A DNA stretch of 64,000 nucleotides. Source: Synechococcus sp. UW69 (lineage in GTDB: Bacteria; Cyanobacteriota; Cyanobacteriia; PCC-6307; Cyanobiaceae). The notes below the pieces were generated by a model. It ran no database searches, was not told the origin of the DNA, and worked only from the letters and a program-made list of their open reading frames with translations. Both the position numbers and the translations under genes were made by a program. Location: NCBI RefSeq assembly GCF_900474185.1, contig NZ_UCNW01000008.1, positions 124,001 to 188,000 on the forward strand. Direction: 5' to 3'. How positions within the stretch are numbered: the stretch's first letter is position 1; each line of letters begins with the position of its first letter. Positions 26,485-34,805 of the stretch are shown piece by piece.

Positions 26485-27260
26485 CACGGTTCGGGTGGAT
26501 TGTCGAAGAGCAGCAAATCGATGTAGCGATCGGCCCAAGCCGAATCGAAGGCCTTCTCGAGAACGCGTCGGGTCTTGTCGTTGCGTTTCTGCTGAAGGCA
26601 ATAGTTCAGCTGGCCCTCATATCGGCGAACTGTAGTGAGAGCAGTCGACGGATCGGGAGTCGCTTCGATCACGCTTGTTGCCATCACCTGCAGGTAGTGG
26701 CTCACCAGGTCATGAAAGGCCGTCTCCTCTTCCACACCATCCGGGCGAATGAAGCAGACCTTGCTGGAGAAGATGGCTGATCCCCACGCCGGTAGGTCCC
26801 GGACCTGCCGAAACGCAGGCCAGGGCTTGGCCTCGAGACGATTCAGCAACTGCTCCGGTAGGGCACCTGAGGTCGGAGAAAGATCGACGATGGCGGCGGA
26901 GATGCCAGCCGGGCCGGCCACGATGTCAGCCCCGAAAATCGGCAGGTCGTAGCAGGGATCCGGGAACCAAACGCAGTGGAGGATTTGAAGACCGTTCCCG
27001 AGTCGCGCGACCTCAAGATGCAATTTGCGAAGGCCAACACAGCGAAAGAGTTCATTCCCGATCGTCAGCCCTTCACCATCGAGCTTCCCCTTGATGAAGC
27101 GCAAATCATCATCACAGGGAAGGATCTCCAATCCGGGTAATCCTTGCCAGGCACTGCGAATCGACGCTGCCAAGGCATGCACAAGAGGATGCTGTCCTGG
27201 CGGTTGCGCCAGCGGCTTGGGCTGCATCGAAGAAGCAGGCACAGAATGGAACTTTGCCAC
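26484..27260 (-). CDS. pcyA: Phycocyanobilin:ferredoxin oxidoreductase PcyA
   Basis: The 258-residue protein aligns with PcyA through [20 protein letters not shown] and [12 protein letters not shown]. Residues known to be catalytic in Synechocystis PcyA (Glu76, His88, Asp105) appear with identical spacing as Glu83, His95 and Asp112. It reduces biliverdin IXalpha to phycocyanobilin, the phycobilisome chromophore, using ferredoxin. It is the first gene of a run into devBCA. The start ATG 27260 overlaps the divergent M16 gene by 15 nt; Met12 (27227) is an alternative start that avoids this. Confidence 0.96.
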   Translation of the reverse strand: MAKFHSVPASSMQPKPLAQPPGQHPLVHALAASIRSAWQGLPGLEILPCDDDLRFIKGKLDGEGLTIGNELFRCVGLRKLHLEVARLGNGLQILHCVWFPDPCYDLPIFGADIVAGPAGISAAIVDLSPTSGALPEQLLNRLEAKPWPAFRQVRDLPAWGSAIFSSKVCFIRPDGVEEETAFHDLVSHYLQVMATSVIEATPDPSTALTTVRRYEGQLNYCLQQKRNDKTRRVLEKAFDSAWADRYIDLLLFDNPPEP

Positions 27261-28529
27261 GCAGTTCTGAACATTCCGTTCTCCGGCCCATCACTGGACC
27301 ATTGGACTCTCCCCAACGGAGTGCGCTGCGTGACGGCAGACATGCCGGATGCACCCTTGACCTGTCTCGATCTTTGGTGCCGCGCAGGCAGTGCCAGTGA
27401 GCATCCAGGGGAAGAGGGAATGGCCCATTTCCTTGAGCACATGGTTTTTAAAGGAAGTGAGCGGCTAGCCGCAGGGGCCTTCGATGAGGCGATCGAGGCC
27501 CTGGGTGGCAGCAGCAATGCAGCCACGGGGTTTGACGACGTCCACTTTCACGTGCTGACACCACCGGATCGGGCCCGCGAAGCGTTGGATCTGCTGCTGG
27601 AACTTGTTCTGCAACCGAGCCTCGATCCAGGCGGGTTCAGTACAGAACGGGGTGTGGTTCTGGAGGAGATCGCGCAATACGCCGATCAGCCGAATGAGCA
27701 GGTGCTGCAACTGCTGCTCAGCAAAGGCTGTGACCAACACCCATATGGCCGCCCCATTCTTGGAACCCCTCACAGTCTGGAGGCCATGACCCCCGGCGCG
27801 ATGGAGGCGTTTCACAAACGGCAGTACCGCGGTTCCAACTGCTGCCTGGCGGTGGCCGGCCCCGCATCCACTGAGCTGCGCTCCGCTATTGGCTCCTCGG
27901 CTCTGGCCGGACTCCGAAATGCCCCTGGCCCCTCAGCCATGTCAGCCCCTCTGAGCGTGCACCCCGGACGCCAGAACGTCGCGGTGGATCGCCTGGAATC
28001 AGCGCGACTGCTGATGCTCTGGGAGGCGCCCCAGGCCCAGGATCAGGGCGGCGTGATGGCGGCGGATCTCGCTACGACACTGCTGGGGGAGGGACGACGC
28101 AGTCGTCTCGTCAACCGCCTGAGAGAGGAGCTTCAGATCGTTGAAAGCGTGTCGATGGACCTCTCGGTTCTGGAGCAGGGGAGCCTGATCACCCTGGAAG
28201 TGATCTGCCCAAATGAGCATATGGACGCGGTTGAAGAGGAGGTCAACCGTGAGTTGCGCACCATGGCGCGCGAGCTTGTCACCGATCAGGAACTGAAACG
28301 GGGGCAACAGCTGGTGAGCAATGGGCTCCGATACGCGTTGGAATCGACGGGTCAGGTCTCAGGACTCTGCGCCAGTCAGACCCTCTGGGACCGTCAGCAG
28401 GACCTGCTGCACCCCCTTGCCTTCCTCCCAACGTGGACAGCGGAGCGGCTGCGCTCGGAGCTGTTTCCCAGGCTTCAACCCGAACAGGCCTTCGTCCTGA
28501 CGGCCCAAGCCAAGTCGGAGCACGAATGA
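27246..28529 (+). CDS. M16 zinc metalloprotease, catalytic type
   Basis: A 427-residue protein with the inverted zinc motif HFLEH at 61-65 and the downstream acidic stretch [16 protein letters not shown] that supplies the third ligand. Length fits the processing-peptidase/PqqF-like two-domain form. The ATG at 27246 gives a start just before the conserved [10 protein letters not shown]. It is translationally coupled (4-nt overlap) to a second M16 gene without the zinc site, so the two probably form a heterodimer like mitochondrial MPP beta/alpha. Substrates are unknown. It is divergent from pcyA. Confidence 0.93.
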   Translation: MELCHAVLNIPFSGPSLDHWTLPNGVRCVTADMPDAPLTCLDLWCRAGSASEHPGEEGMAHFLEHMVFKGSERLAAGAFDEAIEALGGSSNAATGFDDVHFHVLTPPDRAREALDLLLELVLQPSLDPGGFSTERGVVLEEIAQYADQPNEQVLQLLLSKGCDQHPYGRPILGTPHSLEAMTPGAMEAFHKRQYRGSNCCLAVAGPASTELRSAIGSSALAGLRNAPGPSAMSAPLSVHPGRQNVAVDRLESARLLMLWEAPQAQDQGGVMAADLATTLLGEGRRSRLVNRLREELQIVESVSMDLSVLEQGSLITLEVICPNEHMDAVEEEVNRELRTMARELVTDQELKRGQQLVSNGLRYALESTGQVSGLCASQTLWDRQQDLLHPLAFLPTWTAERLRSELFPRLQPEQAFVLTAQAKSEHE

Positions 28530-29782
28530 GCAACCCCGAACTTCTGGTCGAACCGGTCGCAACCCCGGGGATATTGGCCGCAAAACTGCTTCTCCCTTTC
28601 GGCAGCGCAGAGGACCCTGCTGGGGCTCGGGGAGCCCATGACTTGCTGGCGTCCCTGCTCAGCAGAGGCTGCGGAAATCACAACAACCTTGAGCTGGCTG
28701 ACCTGGTGGAGGGATGCGGCGCCGGTCTGCGCTGTGATGCCCAGGAAGACGCCCTCATCCTGAGCCTGCGCTGCACGGTGGAAGATGCCGAGCATCTTTT
28801 GCCCCTACTGGCGCAAATGGTGCGAGCCCCCCACCTTGAGCCCGATCAGGTGGCCCTAGAACGTTCGCTCACGATTCAGGCCCTACAGCGGCAAAGGGAG
28901 GACCCCTTCCATTGCGCCACGACCGGCTGGAGGCAACTGACCTACGGCAGCGGTGGCTACGGCCATGACCCTATGGGCATCACCGAGGAGCTGATCGACC
29001 TAGATCGGAAGGTGCTGCTTCCCCTCGCCGAACGGCTGCCAGAGGCCTCCAGTGTTCTCGCCCTTGCGGGCAGCGTCCCGCAACACCTTGTCGATCAACT
29101 CCATTCGCTTGAGGACTTCCGCAACTGGCCCAAGGGCAGAGCCAAGGATTCCGCCAACCGACTGCCCTACGCCGAAGGAGTCGGCACCGAAACAATCCAC
29201 CTTGAACCGATGGACTCCGAACAGGTGGTGCTGATGCTGGGTCAGGCAACGTTGGGACATGGCCAGCCGGATGAGCTGGCCTTAAGGCTGTTGCAGTGCC
29301 ATCTAGGGGTGGGGATGTCGAGCGTGCTGTTCCAGCGCCTGCGTGAAGACCATGGAGTGGCCTACGACGTGGCAGCTCACTTCCCTGCCTTGGCCGGCCC
29401 CGCACCCTTTGTGCTGATGGCGTCAAGCGTGGAGGAACGGGCCAACCTCGCCCTGGACTTGCTGCTGACGATCTGGGAGGAGCTGCGCGAGCAACCCCTC
29501 AGCGAGGCAGAGCTTGAGCTCGCAAGAGCGAAGTACATCGGCCAGCTCGCCCAAGGACTGCAGACCTGCTCCCAAAGGGCTGAGCGGCGCGTTCAGCTTA
29601 AGGCGCAGGGCCTCCCTGAAGATCATGACCAGAGATGTGTTGATGCCCTTTCGCAACTGACACCGTCTGATGTTCGCGATGCAGCAGCGCGCTGGCTCGG
29701 CGAACCACGGCTCAGCCTGTGCGGAACCTCCGGAGCACTGGAGCAGCTCGCACGACGCTGGCAGCGCCGTGTTGCTGGTTAG
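28526..29782 (+). CDS. M16 family protein, non-catalytic partner
   Basis: A 418-residue M16 protein. The expected HxxEH position reads AHDLLASLLSRG (from His38), so zinc-binding residues are missing. It keeps the C-terminal arrangement GVGMSSVLFQRLREDHGVAY with the Arg and Tyr that bind substrate in active heterodimers. The ATG at 28526 overlaps the stop of the catalytic subunit. By analogy with MPP-alpha and with bacterial paired M16 proteases it should complete the chamber and hold substrate. No signal peptide is apparent. Confidence 0.9.
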   Translation: MSNPELLVEPVATPGILAAKLLLPFGSAEDPAGARGAHDLLASLLSRGCGNHNNLELADLVEGCGAGLRCDAQEDALILSLRCTVEDAEHLLPLLAQMVRAPHLEPDQVALERSLTIQALQRQREDPFHCATTGWRQLTYGSGGYGHDPMGITEELIDLDRKVLLPLAERLPEASSVLALAGSVPQHLVDQLHSLEDFRNWPKGRAKDSANRLPYAEGVGTETIHLEPMDSEQVVLMLGQATLGHGQPDELALRLLQCHLGVGMSSVLFQRLREDHGVAYDVAAHFPALAGPAPFVLMASSVEERANLALDLLLTIWEELREQPLSEAELELARAKYIGQLAQGLQTCSQRAERRVQLKAQGLPEDHDQRCVDALSQLTPSDVRDAAARWLGEPRLSLCGTSGALEQLARRWQRRVAG

Positions 29783-30006
29783 TCCGCCTCAGCGGAATCC
29801 ACGGGATCCAGCCGGTCGAGCGCAATCAGGAACGTGCCCCGACGGAAGCGGACCGCCACCGTGTCCATTGGATGGAGCGCAACCACCTCACCCACTTCAC
29901 CGGCCGCCACCAGATCCGGGGGACGCAACATCGGCATCGGATCAGCGGATTTCAGGAAAGGAAGCTGCTGCTTCAGGAGCAGGCGATCACCAATCGATAC
30001 CGTCAT
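29779..30006 (-). CDS. sipA: SipA-like regulatory protein (DUF3148)
   Basis: The 75-residue protein contains the family core LKSADPMPMLRPPDLVAAGE (about 18-37) and VGEVVALHPMDTVAVRFRRG. SipA/Ssl3451 is a small SH3-like protein that binds the essential histidine kinase NblS in Synechococcus elongatus and controls photoprotection genes (family knowledge). Some databases call it an NAD(P)H dehydrogenase assembly protein. It converges on the M16 pair with a 4-nt overlap. Length is normal for the family. Confidence 0.85.
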   Translation of the reverse strand: MTVSIGDRLLLKQQLPFLKSADPMPMLRPPDLVAAGEVGEVVALHPMDTVAVRFRRGTFLIALDRLDPVDSAEAD

Positions 30007-30062
30007 CTGAACTGGGCAGGATCTGCATTGTCGAGCAGGATGGGCCGAGTTGACGGATTGAT

Positions 30063-30632
30063 GTGAGGGCTCTCGCCTCCTGGTGTGGTGCCCTGGCGGG
30101 TCTGCTGGCCATCCTCATTGGTGGTCTTGTGCCGGCAGCGATGTATCTGCCTGTGCCGGAACCAATTGTTGTTCCCCTGCCCGTGACCTGGCAGGTGCCA
30201 GCCCTCCTCCTCTGCGCCATGGTGAGCGGCCCGCGCGCCGGTGTGATGGCCGCCGTCGGGTATCTGAGCCTGGGACTGTTCAGCCTGCCGGTGTTCCATG
30301 GCGGTGGCGGGCTGAGCTACGTGCTGGAACCAGGTTTCGGCTATCTGGCGGGTTTTGTTCCGGCGGCCTGGCTCACCGGTCGCCTGGCGCAGCAGGACGG
30401 CATGAACGACCTGCCCAGACAGTCGCTGTCCGCCCTTGCAGGACTCCTGGTTCTTCAGATCTGCGGTCTCCTCAATCTCGCCATCGGGGCCATTTTGGGT
30501 CGATGGACGCTTGGATTTCTCGAGCTCCTGATGCAGTTTTCCATCGGCCCATTGCCTGCACAGATGCTGCTCTGCATCGGTGCAGGACTGCTCTCGGTTG
30601 TGTTGCGTCGGCTGTTGATCATTGAGTCATGA
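30063..30632 (+). CDS. bioY: BioY-family biotin transporter
   Basis: A 189-residue polytopic protein with about six hydrophobic segments and the BioY signature PVTWQVPALLLCAMVSGPRAG followed by GYLSLGLFSLPVFHGGGGLS and EPGFGYLAGFVPAAWLTG. BioY is the biotin-binding S component of ECF transporters and can work with shared ATPase modules. The start is GTG at 30063. The stop overlaps the lspA ATG by 4 nt, so the two are likely co-translated. No bioMN genes are adjacent. Confidence 0.9.
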   Translation: MRALASWCGALAGLLAILIGGLVPAAMYLPVPEPIVVPLPVTWQVPALLLCAMVSGPRAGVMAAVGYLSLGLFSLPVFHGGGGLSYVLEPGFGYLAGFVPAAWLTGRLAQQDGMNDLPRQSLSALAGLLVLQICGLLNLAIGAILGRWTLGFLELLMQFSIGPLPAQMLLCIGAGLLSVVLRRLLIIES

Positions 30633-31105
30633 ACAGAACCCTGCCGCGTCAATCCACCCTGCTCATTGCTCTTGTCATCGTTGTGGTGGACCAGGTCAGC
30701 AAGGGTTTGGCCTCCAGCGTTTTGCAGGATGGCAACACCCTTCCCCTGCTACCGCACCTGATCTCCCTGCAGTTGGTGCACAACACCGGAGCCGCCTTCA
30801 GCGTGCTGCGGGGATCCACTGCCCTCCTTGGACTTCTGAGCTTGGGGGTCGGCATCGGGCTGATTCTCTGGATCTGGCGACAAAGGGTTCTGCCGTTTTG
30901 GCAAGCACTTGCTTCAGCAGCGCTTCTTGGCGGCACCCTGGGCAACGGGCTCGATCGCTGGCGCCTGGGTTACGTGGTCGATTTTCTGGCACTCGAACCG
31001 ATCGACTTCCCGATCTTCAACGGAGCCGATGTCGCCATCAATCTCGCTGTGCTCTGCTTCGGCATCGATCTTTGGACCCGTCGTGGTGACACCAGCCGTG
31101 GCTGA
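30629..31105 (+). CDS. lspA: Lipoprotein signal peptidase
   Basis: A 158-residue LspA with four membrane helices. Signatures are VVVDQVSKG (18-26), HNTGAAFS (51-58), GNGLDRW (105-111), VVDF with catalytic Asp118, and FNGADVAIN with catalytic Asp134. It cleaves prolipoprotein signal peptides in the inner membrane after lipidation. It overlaps bioY by 4 nt and precedes the GTPase gene by 34 nt. A target is visible in the window: the lipobox protein at 61286. Confidence 0.97.
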   Translation: MNRTLPRQSTLLIALVIVVVDQVSKGLASSVLQDGNTLPLLPHLISLQLVHNTGAAFSVLRGSTALLGLLSLGVGIGLILWIWRQRVLPFWQALASAALLGGTLGNGLDRWRLGYVVDFLALEPIDFPIFNGADVAINLAVLCFGIDLWTRRGDTSRG

Positions 31106-31139
31106 CCCAAACTTGCCCTGAGGCTGGTGTGACGCAGGC

Positions 31140-32729
31140 ATGAAACGTCAAACCAGGTTGCTCATCGGTCTTGCAGTTGCCTTTGTGGCACTTGTGGTGA
31201 TCGGTGTTGCCGTTCAAACCATCCGCAGCCTGCTGTGGGATCTGAGTTACTTCCTGCCTCCCTGGCTGCTTACTCCGGTTCTGCTGCTGGGTCTTGTGCT
31301 GGTGGTGACTGTGGCAATGCAGGTGGGCTGGCCCATGTGGAAACGCTGGAAGTCACGCCCCCCTCAACACCCGCGGCAGCCAGCCGCCGCTCCCCAGAAC
31401 CGCCGGGACGCCGCAAACACAAGCCTGGGCCATGTCGATCGTTTGATCGAACGCATCCAGGACGACATCAGCCGCCGGAGTCTGCAAAACGAACGCGATC
31501 GCGTCGCGGACGAACTGAAGCGAGGGGATCTGGTGGTTGTTGTGTTCGGCACCGGATCCAGCGGCAAGACATCGCTCATCCGTGCGCTGCTCAATGAAAT
31601 GGTCGGCGATGTGGGTGCCCCCATGGGCATCACAAAAACCAGCCGTGCCTACCGCCTGCGTTTGAAAGGGTTAGAGCGTGGTCTGCAACTTGTCGACACC
31701 CCAGGGATCCTTGAAGCGGGAGAGGAAGGCCTCAGCCGCGAGGAGACGGCCCGTCGTCGGGCGGTACGCGCCGACCTGTTGATTGTGGTGGTGGACGGTG
31801 ATCTCAGAGCCTCGGAATTCGCCGTTGTGCAATCCCTTGCTGGCCTCGGCAAGCGGTTGCTCTTGGTGCTGAACAAGCGAGATTTACGAGGTGTGGATGA
31901 GGAAAAACGGCTCCTACAGGTGCTTCGATCGCGCTGCCAGGGACATCTCAACACTGCCGATGTGGTGGCCTGCAGTGCATCTCCTCAATCGATTCCTCAA
32001 CCCGGTCGTCGGCCCCTGCAGCCGATGCCTGACGTCAGCGATCTGCTGCAACGCCTCGCCGGCGTGCTTCATGCCGAGGGTGAGGAATTGATTGCCGACA
32101 ACATCCTTCTCCAGTGTCGGTCTCTCGACAGCCGCGGTCGTGACTTGTTGAACGACCAGCGCTCCCGGGAAGCCAGACGCTGCATTGACCGTTACAGCTG
32201 GATGGGCGCGGGGATCGTCGCTGCCAACCCACTGCCAGGTGTGGATCTGTTGAGTACCGCAGCAGTGAATGCCCAGATGATTCTGGAGATGGCGAAGATC
32301 TACGGGGTTGAGATGTCCCGGGATCGTGCCAAAGACCTGGCCATGTCCCTAGGGCAAACCCTGGGCAAGTTGGGCATCGTCAAAGGGGCCATGTCCTTGC
32401 TGGGCACCAGCCTCAGCCTGAGTTTGCCCACCCTGATTCTTGGTCAGGTGCTCCAGGGGGTGGTCACCGCATGGCTCACCCGAATTGCCGGCAGCAGCTT
32501 TATCCGTTACTTCGAACAAGACCAAGACTGGGGCGACGGCGGGATGCAGACCGTGGTGCAACAGGCCTTTGAACTCAATCGGAGGGAACTCTCGCTGCAG
32601 CGCTTTCTGGCCAGTGCCATGCGGCAAGTGGTGGAACCGCTTCAGCAGTCGGCAGCGGGGCGCCTTCCGCCCCGGCCAGAGCCTCAGCAGGAGGGGGGAG
32701 CATCGGCCCCCGGGCATCCAGCACCGTGA
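31140..32729 (+). CDS. Membrane-associated Era-like GTPase with DUF697
   Basis: A 529-residue protein with two N-terminal membrane helices (about 6-28 and 41-66) and a GTPase domain: G1 GTGSSGKT (137-144), G3 DTPGI near 190, G4 NKRD near 245. A DUF697-type C-terminal region follows (PLPGVDLLSTAAVNAQMILE onward) with further hydrophobic stretches. Homologous cyanobacterial proteins are uncharacterised; the YcjF family is a loose relative. The tail is Pro/Gln/Glu-rich. It overlaps a small convergent gene by 155 nt. Confidence 0.88.
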   Translation: MKRQTRLLIGLAVAFVALVVIGVAVQTIRSLLWDLSYFLPPWLLTPVLLLGLVLVVTVAMQVGWPMWKRWKSRPPQHPRQPAAAPQNRRDAANTSLGHVDRLIERIQDDISRRSLQNERDRVADELKRGDLVVVVFGTGSSGKTSLIRALLNEMVGDVGAPMGITKTSRAYRLRLKGLERGLQLVDTPGILEAGEEGLSREETARRRAVRADLLIVVVDGDLRASEFAVVQSLAGLGKRLLLVLNKRDLRGVDEEKRLLQVLRSRCQGHLNTADVVACSASPQSIPQPGRRPLQPMPDVSDLLQRLAGVLHAEGEELIADNILLQCRSLDSRGRDLLNDQRSREARRCIDRYSWMGAGIVAANPLPGVDLLSTAAVNAQMILEMAKIYGVEMSRDRAKDLAMSLGQTLGKLGIVKGAMSLLGTSLSLSLPTLILGQVLQGVVTAWLTRIAGSSFIRYFEQDQDWGDGGMQTVVQQAFELNRRELSLQRFLASAMRQVVEPLQQSAAGRLPPRPEPQQEGGASAPGHPAP

Positions 32730-32817
32730 TCAGCAGCAGATAGATCACACCAATCGCCACTGAAATCGCACCGGTGACGATCGCAACCCAGCGTGAACCC
32801 TGCTTCTGTTCCGGCAT
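32575..32817 (-). CDS. Small single-pass membrane protein, up to 80 aa
   Basis: Begins MPEQKQGSRWVAIVTGAISV and continues with one clear transmembrane helix (about 10-33), then an Ala/Pro-rich tail. The first 45 residues look like a real protein, while the tail is the antisense of the GTPase C-terminus. The long convergent overlap of 155 nt is unusual in this compact genome and suggests a recent loss of the original stop codon. No family is recognised. Confidence 0.6.
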   Translation of the reverse strand: MPEQKQGSRWVAIVTGAISVAIGVIYLLLITVLDARGPMLPPPAEALAGAEGAPLPTAEAVPPLAAWHWPESAAARVPSD

Positions 32818-32857
32818 GGGACCCCCTCAAACGAGGGCGATTGTGGACGATCAGGCT

Positions 32858-34312
32858 TCAGGCCAGCGATGCATTCAGCCGATCGGACAAGTCGCTGAGA
32901 TGCTGAGCTGTGGTGTGCGGGTTACCCAAGACCGCTTTAAGACAGAAACGGTCGCCGTAGAAGGGTCTCGAGAGCATGTAGCCGTGAGAGAGAAGCATCT
33001 GGCGGGTCTCTTCACTCCAACAAGCGGCAGCGTCAATTCCCCCCTCCCTGGCCTGGAACGCCAGAAGATGAAGGTCACCCGACAACAGCGTCAGCTTGTT
33101 GGGATCCAACATGGAGGCAAAGGCCTTTCGCCGTTGCAAGGCACCGCTGAGGGTCGCTTCAATCCCAGCCTCACCCAGCTGACGCAGGCCAAGCCAGAGC
33201 TTGAGGATCTCCGCGGGCCGGGTTCCCTGTAAGCCGATCTCCCCACCGTGGTCCACCCCATTGGGCGCCTGCATGTAGGGCAATCCTGTTGAAAAGGCCT
33301 GGCGGAGGTGGGTGCGATCCCTCAGCAACAGCAGCGATGAAGCTTTGGTGATGCCCAGCAGTTTCTGAGGATTCAGAGTGATCGAATCCGCCAACTCCAT
33401 GCCACGCATCAGAGATGCGTGGCTGGTGCTCAGGGCGAACACACCGCCGATGGCTGCATCCACATGCAACCAGACCCCTGCATCACGACAGAGAGCTGCA
33501 AGATCCGAGAGGGGATCAATGGCACCACGCACGGTTGTCCCAGCGGTGGCCACCACCGCCAGACAAGGCCGGCCCTGGGCTTGCAGTGTTGTCAAACGCT
33601 CGCCCAAAGCGTCAAGACAGAGGCCGCCGTCGGGGGCCACCGGAAGCATCTGGAGGGCATCCTCCGACAAACCCATCACCCTTGCCGCCTTGTTGATCGA
33701 GACGTGGGCGTCTTGGCTGCAAAGGAGCACGGGATCCCGCTGCATCGAGCCCAAAGCGGCCCGAGCCGAGACCAGTGCCATGAGATTGCTCAGGGTTCCA
33801 CCACTCGCCAGAACGCCTCCGGATCCTTCAGGCAACCCAATCCTGTGGCAGAACCAGCGGCACAGATCATGTTCCAGGCCAGTCAGCCCAGGAGACAGTT
33901 CCTCTGCCAGGAGATTGTTGTTCAAGCCCGCGCAAACCATCTCCGCCGCAATGGAGGCGGTGAGAGGGGGCGGATCAAGATGAGCCAAGGCACCGGGATG
34001 AGACGGCTGGTAAGCCCCATCCATCACTTGCTGCAGATCACTCAGGAGTGATTCGACACCAGCTCCTTCCAGCCCGGGAGCCACCTCAGGCAAAGGGCGC
34101 ATCAAGGGCACCGGGCCCGTTCGTTCAGCCGAGCCGATCCAACGGCAGAGCAGATCTGAACTGCGGTGCAAGAAGTCATTCAGTACCGGGTCTGCAGCCG
34201 AGGGGATGGCGAACGGAGCGAGCCGATCCGATGGGTGCTGAGACTCGGAACAGGCTTGCAACGGAGACCCGTGAACTTCAGTGATCTTCGCGTCTCGTGG
34301 GATGGTGCTCAA
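32858..34312 (-). CDS. PLP-dependent group II decarboxylase
   Basis: Up to 484 residues. The fold-type I decarboxylase pattern is clear: cofactor-stacking His203 in CSQDAHVSINKAA, Asp285 in HVDAAIGG and the Schiff-base Lys317 in NPQKLLGIT. Classical members have His before the lysine (xHK); here it is Gln, which departs from glutamate/aromatic decarboxylases. Closest roles are 2,4-diaminobutyrate or aspartate-type decarboxylation, but the substrate cannot be assigned. The ATG at 34312 overlaps divergent tadA; a later start is possible. Confidence 0.87.
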   Translation of the reverse strand: MSTIPRDAKITEVHGSPLQACSESQHPSDRLAPFAIPSAADPVLNDFLHRSSDLLCRWIGSAERTGPVPLMRPLPEVAPGLEGAGVESLLSDLQQVMDGAYQPSHPGALAHLDPPPLTASIAAEMVCAGLNNNLLAEELSPGLTGLEHDLCRWFCHRIGLPEGSGGVLASGGTLSNLMALVSARAALGSMQRDPVLLCSQDAHVSINKAARVMGLSEDALQMLPVAPDGGLCLDALGERLTTLQAQGRPCLAVVATAGTTVRGAIDPLSDLAALCRDAGVWLHVDAAIGGVFALSTSHASLMRGMELADSITLNPQKLLGITKASSLLLLRDRTHLRQAFSTGLPYMQAPNGVDHGGEIGLQGTRPAEILKLWLGLRQLGEAGIEATLSGALQRRKAFASMLDPNKLTLLSGDLHLLAFQAREGGIDAAACWSEETRQMLLSHGYMLSRPFYGDRFCLKAVLGNPHTTAQHLSDLSDRLNASLA

Positions 34313-34805
34313 AGGACAGCGTGTAACGACGGTGGATCAGCGGGATGACTTGACTCGCTGGATGGACGTTCTGCTCCAGCGGGCCGAGGCCACTGGCACG
34401 GAAGGAGAGGTACCAGTTGCCGCGGTGATCCTGGATGGAAACGGGAAGGCCATCGGACATGGACGCAACAGACGCCAGAACCATATGGACCCCCTTGGGC
34501 ATGCCGAACTGGTGGCGTTACGGCAGGCAGCGGTGGTGCAGGGCGATTGGAGATTCAACGACTGCACCTTGATCGTGACCCTCGAGCCCTGCCCCATGTG
34601 TGCGGGAGCCTTGGTGCAGGCCCGAATGGGAGCAGTGGTGTATGCCGCATCGGACCCTAAACGCGGTGGTTTGGGGGGCAGCCTTGACCTCTCCACCCAT
34701 GCCAGTGCGCACCATCACATGGAGGTGGTGCGCGGTGTGCGCGAGGCTGAGGCGAGAGGGCTGCTGGAGCGCTGGTTCAGGCAGCGGCGGCTTCAGAACC
34801 GCTAA
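34281..34805 (+). CDS. tadA: tRNA-adenosine (A34) deaminase TadA
   Basis: A zinc deaminase with catalytic His74-Ala-Glu76 in LGHAELVAL and Cys104/Cys107 in EPCPMC (numbered from 34281). The C-terminal FRQRR resembles TadA. It converts A34 to inosine in tRNA-Arg(ACG), an essential step. The ATG at 34281 overlaps the divergent decarboxylase by 32 nt; Met8 (34302) or Met28 (34362) would shorten this and bring the length closer to E. coli TadA. The 3' end overlaps the convergent aminotransferase by 29 nt. Confidence 0.94.
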   Translation: MIFASRGMVLKGQRVTTVDQRDDLTRWMDVLLQRAEATGTEGEVPVAAVILDGNGKAIGHGRNRRQNHMDPLGHAELVALRQAAVVQGDWRFNDCTLIVTLEPCPMCAGALVQARMGAVVYAASDPKRGGLGGSLDLSTHASAHHHMEVVRGVREAEARGLLERWFRQRRLQNR

